Shown here one piece after another: positions 17,871 to 26,508 of a stretch of 64,000 nt of DNA. Under the pieces are notes generated by a model. The model had not been told where the DNA came from and did no database searches. It saw only the letters and a program-made list of their open reading frames with translations. The translations under genes were made by a program, and so were the position numbers. Position 1 is the first letter of the stretch. Each line of letters starts with the position of its first letter. This DNA comes from Pseudomonadaceae bacterium SI-3 (lineage in GTDB: Bacteria > Pseudomonadota > Gammaproteobacteria > Pseudomonadales > Pseudomonadaceae): positions 3,348,001 to 3,412,000 of the forward strand of contig CP026511.1 in NCBI GenBank assembly GCA_004010935.1, in the 5' to 3' direction.

Positions 17871-18410
17871 ATGCGCCTGATTCATGCCTACATCAACAGC
17901 ATCACCCGGCTCAACGAATTCATTGGCCGCTGGGTGGCCTATCTGATCTTCCTGATTTTCATGCTGCTGCTGCTCGAAGTCTTCATGCGCTATCTGTTCT
18001 CGAGCCCGACCTCCTGGACCAACGAACTCGGACAGATGCTGTTCGGGGCCTATGTCGTGCTTTCTGGTGGCTATGTCATGGCGCACCGGGACCACGTCAA
18101 TGTGGATTTGCTCTACGCCTCCTTCGGTCCGCGCACACGCGCTTGGGTCGATATCTTCACCTCAAGCATGTTTTTCCTGTTCATGGCTGCACTGCTGTAT
18201 TTCGGCAGCTCCATGGCCTGGGAGTCGGTTCAAGGCATGGAAACCTCCTACTCCGCCTGGAATCCGCCGGTCTGGCCGATCAAGGCGATGATCCCACTGG
18301 GCACCTTGCTGTTGTTGCTGCAGGGGATCGCCAAGCTGCTGCAGGACATCCTTATTGCGCTAGGACATGAATCACCCAGCGACACCAGTCACGCGGGGGA
18401 TGCGCAATGA
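17871..18410 (+). CDS. dctQ: TRAP transporter small permease subunit, DctQ
   Basis: A 179-residue inner-membrane protein with four predicted membrane helices: about residues 16-36 (WVAYLIFLIFMLLLLEVFMR), 50-70, 90-110 and 130-152. This is the layout of DctQ. It forms a complex with DctM for sodium-driven uptake of an organic anion. ATG 17871 is preferred over a GTG at 17835 because MRLIHAYINSITRLNEF is the family-like N-terminus. Its stop overlaps the dctM start by ATGA. Confidence 0.92.
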   Translation: MRLIHAYINSITRLNEFIGRWVAYLIFLIFMLLLLEVFMRYLFSSPTSWTNELGQMLFGAYVVLSGGYVMAHRDHVNVDLLYASFGPRTRAWVDIFTSSMFFLFMAALLYFGSSMAWESVQGMETSYSAWNPPVWPIKAMIPLGTLLLLLQGIAKLLQDILIALGHESPSDTSHAGDAQ

Positions 18411-19717
18411 GCATTGAAATCACCACGCTGCTGTTCTTCCTGACGCTGGTCTTCTTTCTGGTACTCGGCTTGCCGCTGGCCTTTGTGTTGGGCGGTGTCT
18501 CGGTGCTGTTCCTTTACTTCACCTGGGGCGTTGACGCCTTCTATATGGTCGCCTCGCAGATGTGGGGCACCATGGAAAGCTTCACGCTGGTGGCCATTCC
18601 GCTCTTCGTATTCATGGCCATGCTGCTCGAACGAACCGGCGTAGCACGCGACCTCTATCGCATGATGCACCTTTGGTGCGGCGGCATGCGTGGCGGGCTG
18701 GCAATCGGCACGCTGGGGATCTGTGCGGTGTTCGGCGCCATGGTCGGTATCAGCGGCGCGGCGGTCGTGGCGATGGGCACCATTGCCTTGCCTGCGATGC
18801 TCGAACGCGGCTACGACAAACGAATGGTGCTCGGCTGCATCAACACCGGCGGCGGCTGGGGCATCCTGATTCCACCAAGCATCATGATGATCCTTTACGC
18901 GATGATCAGCGGCCAGTCGGTCGGCAAGATGTTCGCGGCAGGCGTCTTGCCGGGTCTGCTACTGGTCGCGCTGACCGTTACCTACGTGCTGGTGCGCTCG
19001 TTCCTGCAGCCCCATCTGGCACCCGCACTGCCTAAGGAAGAGCGAGGCAGTTGGGGCGACAAGCTGCGCGCGATACGTGCAGTGCTGCTGCCCATCGGCA
19101 TCGTTGTCATGGTGCTCGGCTCGATCATTGGCGGCTTGACGACCCCGACCGAGGCAGCCGCAATGGGTGTATTCGGCGCGCTGATCTCCGCTGCCGTCTA
19201 CCGCAAGCTGAACTGGCCTGTGCTGCAGGAAGCCGCCATCCGCACGTTCAAACTGACCGGCATGATCGCCTGGATCCTGTTCGCCGCCCACGCGTTCAGC
19301 TCGGCGTATCAGGGTATGGGCGCGCAGTCGCTGATCGAAGGGCTGATGATGGATCTGCCTGGGGGCCGCTGGGCCATCATCATCGTCATGATGGCGATCG
19401 TCTTTGTCATGGGCATGCTGCTCGACCCCGTCGGCATCATGCTGATCACGCTGCCGGTATTCCTGCCAATCGTCGCTTCACTCGGCTTCGATCCGATCTG
19501 GTTCGGCGTGCTGTTCGTGATCAACATGGAAATCGGCTACATGACGCCACCGTTCGGGTTCAACCTGTTCTACCTGAAAGGCATCGTGCCGCCCGGCATC
19601 ACCATGAAAGACATCTACTGGTCGGTCATACCCTTCGTGATCGTCAACATCATTGGCATGGGCATCATCATGCTATTCCCGGAGATCGCAACCTACCTGC
19701 CGAATACGCTGTTCTGA
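18407..19717 (+). CDS. dctM: TRAP transporter large permease subunit, DctM
   Basis: A 436-residue, highly hydrophobic protein of standard DctM length with about 12 membrane segments. Family segments include GAMVGISGAAVVAMGTIALPAM near 105-130, NTGGGWGILIPPSIMMILY and MLLDPVGIMLITLPVFLPI. It is the transport subunit of the TRAP system. Translation is probably coupled to dctQ through the ATGA overlap. A strong terminator follows, so dctPQM is a closed operon. Confidence 0.95.
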   Translation: MSIEITTLLFFLTLVFFLVLGLPLAFVLGGVSVLFLYFTWGVDAFYMVASQMWGTMESFTLVAIPLFVFMAMLLERTGVARDLYRMMHLWCGGMRGGLAIGTLGICAVFGAMVGISGAAVVAMGTIALPAMLERGYDKRMVLGCINTGGGWGILIPPSIMMILYAMISGQSVGKMFAAGVLPGLLLVALTVTYVLVRSFLQPHLAPALPKEERGSWGDKLRAIRAVLLPIGIVVMVLGSIIGGLTTPTEAAAMGVFGALISAAVYRKLNWPVLQEAAIRTFKLTGMIAWILFAAHAFSSAYQGMGAQSLIEGLMMDLPGGRWAIIIVMMAIVFVMGMLLDPVGIMLITLPVFLPIVASLGFDPIWFGVLFVINMEIGYMTPPFGFNLFYLKGIVPPGITMKDIYWSVIPFVIVNIIGMGIIMLFPEIATYLPNTLF

Positions 19718-19735
19718 CGACGGGTCGCTGAAACG

Positions 19736-19766
19736 AAAAAGCCGGAGCGAAAGCTCCGGCTTTTTT
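19736..19766 (+). terminator. rho-independent terminator of dctPQM, probably bidirectional
   Basis: A run of A, stem GCCGGAGC, loop GAAA, then GCTCCGGC and six T. The A run on the left lets it also serve the converging DUF1704 gene. Confidence 0.92.
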
Positions 19767-19777
19767 GTGCGCTCCGG

Positions 19778-21073
19778 TCAGATGATATTGGCGTAATCCG
19801 CTTCGATCCGATCCAGGCTCAGGTGATTGAGGAAGTTGGAAAAACACATCCAGGCCGACAGTGCGTTCAGGTCCTGGAATTGTTGTGGCAGGTACTTGGG
19901 CGGCACCACCATGCCCTCCTCGACCAACTGGCGCAGGGTGCGCATGTCTTCCAGCGTGGTCTTGCCACAGAACAGCAGCGGAATCTGCTCCAGCTTGCCC
20001 TTGCGCACCGCCAGCTGAATGTAGTTGTAGATCATGATGAAGCCCTTGAGATAGGACAGGTCTTTGGTGAAGGGCAAGCCATCGGGTGTCGAACCGCGGA
20101 AGACGCGGCTGGCATTGCCGTAGCTGTCTTCCTCCGAATAACCCTGCTCACGGAAGAAGCCGAACACATCCAGAAAATCCGCGCCCTCTTCGGCCATGTG
20201 GATGGCGCGGGTGCGGTTGGTGAGCTTGCGCAGGCGGGTCGGGTAAGACGCAAAGGCGATGACTTCCATCAGGATTGCGAGGCCTTCCTGGGTCACCGTC
20301 GACGATGGCGGACCTTTGGCGAGGAAGGTGCAGATCGGCTGGTTCTGCCCGTTGAGCGTGGTGCCGACATGCACCAACCCTTCGTGAACTTCCAGCGCGC
20401 GCACATCGCGCTCGTTGAACATGGCATCGCTGCGGATCTTGATGTAGTCGGCACCGGCCGCGGCGTCGGCGAGGATGCCGTCGGACTCGAACACCCGGAT
20501 CACGCCCTCGCCTTCACCGAACACCAAGTCCAGCCGGCGCTGGAGCATATCCACCGCCTGCGGTGCGGTCAGGATCTTGGCTTCGTCTTTCAGATCGCCG
20601 CGGTCGGCGATATTGTTCAGGTAATCAGAAAGCATCAGCCCGAGGTCGGCGAGCGTCGGATCACCGGCATGGAAGGCGTCCGAAGCGGCACCATAAAGCT
20701 CTTGGGAAATCAGGCCGAAATCGGCGGTGCCGCGGGCCTCGAGCATGCGGATCACCATGCGGTATTCCTTGCACATGCGTCGCATGATCTGCCCGACCGG
20801 GTTGAATTGCCCCAGCTGACGGGTGATGTCGCGCTCGATGTTCTGGAACTCTTCCTTCTTGGCGCTGGAATCGAAGCCCAGCGGACGGCCCTCGTAGTAG
20901 GCGCGGTCGACCTTGGGCAGCTCACGGCCGCCGGCGGCGAAAAAGCCCTGGCGGACGTTGTCGTCCCACTTCACCGCATCGAGCACCCGCACCGGGGTTT
21001 GCGCCTCGACGATGCGATCGGACAGGCCGCGCACCGTGAGTTGGTATTCATCCAGGTTGTTGCGGGTATTCAT
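19778..21073 (-). CDS. flavohemoglobin expression-modulating QEGLA motif protein (DUF1704)
   Basis: A 431-residue member of DUF1704, named for the motif TVTQEGLAILMEV seen around residue 266. It also has LEVHEGLVHVGTTLNGQNQP (near 227-246), an H-E-x3-H arrangement like that of zinc metallopeptidases such as MATCAP/KIAA0895L relatives. A proteolytic role is therefore plausible, but the bacterial function is not established; the name comes from reported effects on flavohemoglobin. It has no signal or membrane segment. It stands alone and converges on the TRAP operon. Confidence 0.85.
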   Translation of the reverse strand: MNTRNNLDEYQLTVRGLSDRIVEAQTPVRVLDAVKWDDNVRQGFFAAGGRELPKVDRAYYEGRPLGFDSSAKKEEFQNIERDITRQLGQFNPVGQIMRRMCKEYRMVIRMLEARGTADFGLISQELYGAASDAFHAGDPTLADLGLMLSDYLNNIADRGDLKDEAKILTAPQAVDMLQRRLDLVFGEGEGVIRVFESDGILADAAAGADYIKIRSDAMFNERDVRALEVHEGLVHVGTTLNGQNQPICTFLAKGPPSSTVTQEGLAILMEVIAFASYPTRLRKLTNRTRAIHMAEEGADFLDVFGFFREQGYSEEDSYGNASRVFRGSTPDGLPFTKDLSYLKGFIMIYNYIQLAVRKGKLEQIPLLFCGKTTLEDMRTLRQLVEEGMVVPPKYLPQQFQDLNALSAWMCFSNFLNHLSLDRIEADYANII

Positions 21074-21318
21074 CCGTACCTCGTCAGTGATGAGCCGTCG
21101 CCTTCAAGTTATACACCAGCGGGCCATGGCAATCCGTGCCCGGTTCGCGAACGGCCCGCTAAGCGTATGGAAGTGTGTCGGCGGACATCGACCGATCTGA
21201 ACCCGGCCGAAGAGGCCAGCTGGATAGCCCCAGCGATGCCGCCTAGGCCTGAGCATGACCTTGGCGGAGTCACCCTGTACCCCGCGCCGCGATCTCAAAT
21301 CACAGCGTGGGTAAGACG

Positions 21319-21344
21319 GCCGCTCGACCGAACATCCGAGCGGC
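21319..21344 (-). terminator. hairpin downstream of lysS
   Basis: Stem GCCGCTCG paired with CGAGCGGC around a 10-base loop, starting 13 bases after the lysS stop on the minus strand. No T run follows, so it may be a weak terminator or an mRNA 3' stem. I see nothing else in the 283 bases between lysS and the DUF1704 gene. Confidence 0.45.
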
Positions 21345-21356
21345 TGCGCGCCATGG

Positions 21357-22859
21357 TCAGACTTCGGGACGCATGTGCGGAAACAGGATCACGTCGCGGA
21401 TCGAGGGCGAATTGGTCAGCAGCATCACCAGACGGTCGATGCCGATGCCTTCGCCCGCAGTCGGCGGCATGCCGTATTCCAGCGCACGGACGAAGTCGGC
21501 ATCGAAATGCATGGCCTCGTCGTCGCCAGCGTCCTTATCGCGGACCTGTGCATGGAAGCGCTCGGCCTGGTCTTCGGCATCGTTCAACTCGGAATAAGCG
21601 TTGGCAATTTCACGGCCGCCGATGAACAGCTCGAAGCGGTCGGTGACGCTTGGGTCGTCGTTGCTACGACGCGCCAGCGGCGAGACTTCGAACGGGTAAC
21701 GGGTGATGAAGGTCGGCTGCTCCAGCTTGTGCTCGACCAACTCCTCAAAAATCATCACCTGCAGCTTGCCCAGCCCTTCGAAGCCGAGCACCTTGGCGCC
21801 GGCCTTTTTGGCGATGGCACGTGCGGTGTCGATGTCCTGCAAGTCGGCGGCGCTGATTTCGGGGTTGTACTTCAGAATCGCATCGAACACCGAGAGCCGG
21901 GCGAAGGGCTCGCCGAAGTGGAACAGCTTGTCGCCGTACGGCACATCGGTACTGCCCAGGACCAGCTGCGCCAGCTCGCGGAACAGCTCTTCGGTGAGGT
22001 CCATGTTGTCTTCGTAGTCGGCGTAGGCCTGGTAGAACTCGAGCATGGTGAACTCGGGGTTATGCCGGGTCGAGACGCCTTCGTTACGGAAGTTGCGGTT
22101 GATCTCGAAGACACGCTCGAAGCCACCGACCACCAGGCGCTTGAGGTACAGCTCCGGCGCGATACGCAGGAACATCGGCAGGTCCAGCGCATTGTGGTGA
22201 GTTTCGAACGGCTTTGCCGCGGCGCCACCGGGGATGGTTTGCAGCATCGGCGTTTCGACTTCGAGGAAGTCGCGCTCGTTGAGGAACTTGCGGATATGGC
22301 CGATCACCTGCGAACGAACACGGAAGGTGTGGCGAGTCTCCTCGTTGACGATCAGGTCGACGTAACGCTGGCGGTAGCGCTGCTCGGTGTCGGTCAGGCC
22401 GTGGTGCTTGTCCGGCAGCGGGCGTAGCGATTTGGTCAGCAGGCGTACGTCGGTCATCTCGACATAAAGATCGCCCTTGCCTGAACGCGCCAGGGTGCCT
22501 TCAGCGGCGATGATGTCGCCCAGGTCCCAATGCTTGATCGCTTCCAGAGTATCGGCCGGCAGCGTCTTACGATTGACGTAGACCTGGATGCGCCCTGTCA
22601 TGTCTTGCAGGACCATGAAGGCGCCGCGATTGAGCATGATGCGTCCGGCAACCTTTACCGGGATCGCCGCTTCAGCCAGCTCTTCCTTGGTCTTGTCGAC
22701 GTACTTCTGCTGCAGGTCGTTGCAATAGCTGTCGCGACGGAAGTCGTTGGGGAAAACGTCGCCCTTGGCGCGTTCGGCAGCCAGTTTTTCCTTGCGCTGA
22801 AGGATCAGGCTGTTTTCTTCCTCGTGGATGGCGTGCTGGTTCAGCGGTTGTTCGCTCAT
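21357..22859 (-). CDS. lysS: lysyl-tRNA synthetase, class II
   Basis: A 500-residue class IIb synthetase with an N-terminal OB-fold anticodon domain (about 60-170) and the catalytic core. Motif 2 is seen in [20 protein letters not shown] followed by [16 protein letters not shown]; motif 3 is [20 protein letters not shown] near the C-terminus. It charges tRNA-Lys with lysine. It lies downstream of prfB in the same direction, an arrangement common in gammaproteobacteria, but a REP-type repeat of about 110 bases separates the two genes here. Confidence 0.97.
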   Translation of the reverse strand: MSEQPLNQHAIHEEENSLILQRKEKLAAERAKGDVFPNDFRRDSYCNDLQQKYVDKTKEELAEAAIPVKVAGRIMLNRGAFMVLQDMTGRIQVYVNRKTLPADTLEAIKHWDLGDIIAAEGTLARSGKGDLYVEMTDVRLLTKSLRPLPDKHHGLTDTEQRYRQRYVDLIVNEETRHTFRVRSQVIGHIRKFLNERDFLEVETPMLQTIPGGAAAKPFETHHNALDLPMFLRIAPELYLKRLVVGGFERVFEINRNFRNEGVSTRHNPEFTMLEFYQAYADYEDNMDLTEELFRELAQLVLGSTDVPYGDKLFHFGEPFARLSVFDAILKYNPEISAADLQDIDTARAIAKKAGAKVLGFEGLGKLQVMIFEELVEHKLEQPTFITRYPFEVSPLARRSNDDPSVTDRFELFIGGREIANAYSELNDAEDQAERFHAQVRDKDAGDDEAMHFDADFVRALEYGMPPTAGEGIGIDRLVMLLTNSPSIRDVILFPHMRPEV

Positions 22860-22921
22860 GGTTTAAAAATGCCTAGATCGAATGAATGAATCCCGGGGAG
22901 GGTGTGTTGGAAGGCGTTTCA

Positions 22922-23033
22922 CTTCAGCCCACCATGGCCTGCCCCTATTTTGGTGGGCTGAAGCCCACCCTACATCTGGACACTGGAACTCGAGTTGGGT
23001 GGGCCGGGCGGCGTTCCGCTTCAGCCCACCCAC
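22922..23033. repeat. REP-type inverted repeat cluster (CTTCAGCCCACC) between prfB and lysS
   Basis: CTTCAGCCCACC occurs at 22922-22933 and 23019-23030 on the plus strand, and its reverse complement GGTGGGCTGAAG at 22952-22963, inside the near-palindrome GGTGGGCTGAAGCCCACC (22952-22969) followed by CTAC. This is the architecture of extragenic REP/BIME sequences scattered through Pseudomonas genomes. It is non-coding, and can form strong stems in the prfB-lysS transcript. Confidence 0.75.
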
Positions 23034-23053
23034 GCTGGCCAAGCTCAGTAGCG

Positions 23054-24149
23054 TTAAAGCCCTTGCTTCAAACTGGCTTCGAGGTACTGGTCGATGTCGC
23101 CGTCCAGCACCTTCTGGCAGTCGCTACGTTCCACGCCGGTACGCAAATCCTTGATGCGCGAATCGTCGAGCACATAGGAGCGAATCTGATGACCCCAGCC
23201 GATATCGGATTTGGTGTCTTCCAGCGCCTGGGAGGCCGCGTTGCGCTTCTGCATTTCCTGCTCGTACAACCGGGCCCGCAGCATTTTCATGGCGGTGTCC
23301 TTGTTGGCGTGCTGGGAACGCTCGTTCTGGCAGGCCACCACCGTGTTGGTTGGTACGTGGGTAATACGTACCGCCGAGTCGGTGGTGTTGACGTGCTGAC
23401 CACCGGCACCGGAAGAGCGGTAGGTGTCGATGCGCAGGTCGGCCGGATTGATGTCGATCTCGACCCTGTCGTCGATCTCGGGCGAGACGAACACTGCCGA
23501 GAATGAGGTGTGGCGGCGGGCGCCAGAGTCGAACGGGCTCTTGCGCACCAGGCGGTGCACGCCGATCTCGGTGCGCAACCAACCAAAGGCGTACTCGCCT
23601 TTGATGTGTACGGTGGCGCCCTTGATACCGGCGACTTCGCCCTCGGACAGCTCGACGATCTCGGCGCTGAAACCGCGCTTGTCGGCCCAGCGCAGGTACA
23701 TGCGCAGCAAGATGTTGGCCCAGTCCTGGGCTTCGGTGCCGCCGGAACCGGCTTGGATGTCGAGGTAGGCGTTGTTGGGGTCCATTTCGCCGCTGAACAT
23801 TCGACGGAATTCCAGCCCTTCGAGGATGCCGCGCAGGCGGTCGAGTTCGGCGGCGACATCGTCCACGGCGCTCTGGTCGTCTTCTTCGACAGCCATGTCG
23901 AGCAGGTCGCGGGAATCGGCCAGGCCGCCCTCGAGGTCGTCGATGGTCTCGACGATCTGCGCCAGGGTGGCGCGCTCGCGGCCCAGGTTCTGGGCGTACT
24001 CAGGTTTGTTCCAGACGTTCGGGTCTTCGAGTTCGCGGTTTACTTCGACGAGACGATCATGCTTCTGATCGTAGTCAAAGATACCCCCGAATTGACTGGG
24101 TGCGCTCGGACAGGTCCTTGATGCTGTTGAGGATCGGGTTGATTTCCAT
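23054..24149 (-). CDS. prfB: peptide chain release factor 2 (with +1 programmed frameshift)
   Basis: RF2 terminates translation at UGA and UAA. The gene starts at ATG 24149 ([16 protein letters not shown]) and reads 24 codons to an in-frame TGA at 24077-24075; a +1 shift continues as D-YDQKHDR to the stop at 23054, giving 364 residues. The GGQ peptidyl-hydrolysis motif is in [17 protein letters not shown], and the tripeptide anticodon SPF in [13 protein letters not shown], which is diagnostic of RF2 rather than RF1. The frameshift is the autoregulatory device of the family, not a defect. lysS follows downstream. Confidence 0.97.
24074..24089 (-). promoter_or_regulatory. prfB programmed +1 frameshift site
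   Basis: On the minus strand the sequence reads CGGGGGTATCTTTGAC: a GGGGG Shine-Dalgarno-like element, a three-base spacer, the slippery CTT and the UGA stop followed by C. This is nearly the classical RF2 site. When RF2 is scarce, the ribosome slips from CUU to UUU and continues, so RF2 level controls its own synthesis. Confidence 0.95.
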
Positions 24150-24305
24150 AGGTCGGCAGCTCTCAATCGGACGGTGCGAAAAGCCGGCGATTATAGCGCA
24201 GCAGGCCGCCGCTGACAGCCCACACGGGACCGCCGGAGCGGCAAAAGTCAAGCGGACTTAGTTTAGGAACGAGCGGAGGCGGCCCAGTGACCGCCCCGCA
24301 TGCGG

Positions 24306-25076
24306 TCAGGCGGAGACGCCGCGAACCTGGCTTTCCAGTTCGGCTTTCAGCCCAGCATCAAGTTTCAACTGGCGCCCCAGTTCGTCCAGGTAGGCACGCT
24401 CCATGAACTGTTCTTCGTCCACCATCAGCACGCTGGCGATATACATCTCCGACGCCATTTCGGGCGTGGTAGCAGCCGCGGCAACGTCTACCGGATCGAG
24501 TGGCTTGTTCAGCTCGGCTTCAAGCCAATGCTGCAAAGCTGGGTCATCAGTGAGCTGGGCCAGTTCAGCCTCGATCATCTTGCGTTCCTGCTCGTCGACG
24601 TGTCCGTCGGCTTTGGCCGCGGCGACCAGCGCCTTGAGGATGCCCCGGCTGTGCTCTTCCACTTGCTCGGGTGGCAGCCGGTCCACTGTCTTTGGCTCGG
24701 TCTGAACGGGGTTCGGCTGAGTCACCCCGGCCCCGCCCTGCTGCGCCTGTTGTGCCTGCCAGTTGCCGTAGGCTTTGTAGGCCAGCATGCCGAGCGCGGC
24801 CAGCCCGCCATAGGTGACGGCCTTGCCACCCATGCGGCGCCCTCGTCGGCTACCGAGCAACATGCCAAGCGCGCCGGTTGCCAGCGCGCCTTTCCCACCG
24901 CCGCCCGCACCTCCGAGCAAGCTGCCAAGCGGTCCGCCTGCGCCGGAAAGCATGTCACCGAGCGAGCCGCTGCTGCTGCCCTTCGGAGCGCCTGGAGGCG
25001 TAACGGAGTTCTGATGTTTTTGGAGAAGGTCCTGCCCAGACTTGAGCAGCTGATCGAGCAAACCGGAGGCTTTCAT
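24306..25076 (-). CDS. DUF533 / TerB-like inner-membrane protein (YebE family)
   Basis: A 256-residue protein with three parts: a Gly/Ser-rich N-terminal region (about 30-70, many GG and GS), a hydrophobic segment around 86-103 (AVTYGGLAALGMLAYKAYG), and a C-terminal helical domain from about 135 resembling the TerB/DjlA-like fold (KALVAAAKADGHVDEQERKMI). This is the DUF533 layout. The molecular role is unknown; E. coli YebE is induced by envelope stress. It is a stand-alone gene with AGGAAAT before the ATG. The OYE-family gene lies 27 bases upstream in the same direction, so the two may be co-transcribed. Confidence 0.85.
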   Translation of the reverse strand: MKASGLLDQLLKSGQDLLQKHQNSVTPPGAPKGSSSGSLGDMLSGAGGPLGSLLGGAGGGGKGALATGALGMLLGSRRGRRMGGKAVTYGGLAALGMLAYKAYGNWQAQQAQQGGAGVTQPNPVQTEPKTVDRLPPEQVEEHSRGILKALVAAAKADGHVDEQERKMIEAELAQLTDDPALQHWLEAELNKPLDPVDVAAAATTPEMASEMYIASVLMVDEEQFMERAYLDELGRQLKLDAGLKAELESQVRGVSA

Positions 25077-25103
25077 GGTATTTCCTGCTTACGAATGGAG
25101 GGG

Positions 25104-26348
<1,245 letters not shown>

Positions 26349-26508
26349 TCACCGGTGCGGCGCAACGCTCGCACAACGTGAAGATGCATCCGGGGCGGCG
26401 CCGCGCGCAACGTTGGCTAATGCCGCGGGCTACGGGCTCCAGCTTGTCTAGAAAGAGTTAGAGCATCAGAAGATCGGGTTGCCCGCCCCGATCAACCAAC
26501 GCCTTCAG

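Noticed and set aside
19823..21625. A 600-codon plus-strand open frame
   Set aside because: It is antisense to the DUF1704 gene and the end of lysS; no ribosome site or family-like sequence.
23054..24166. prfB first looked like a broken gene with a shifted N-terminus
   Set aside because: The shift falls exactly at the conserved CTT-TGA-C recoding site, so the gene is intact.
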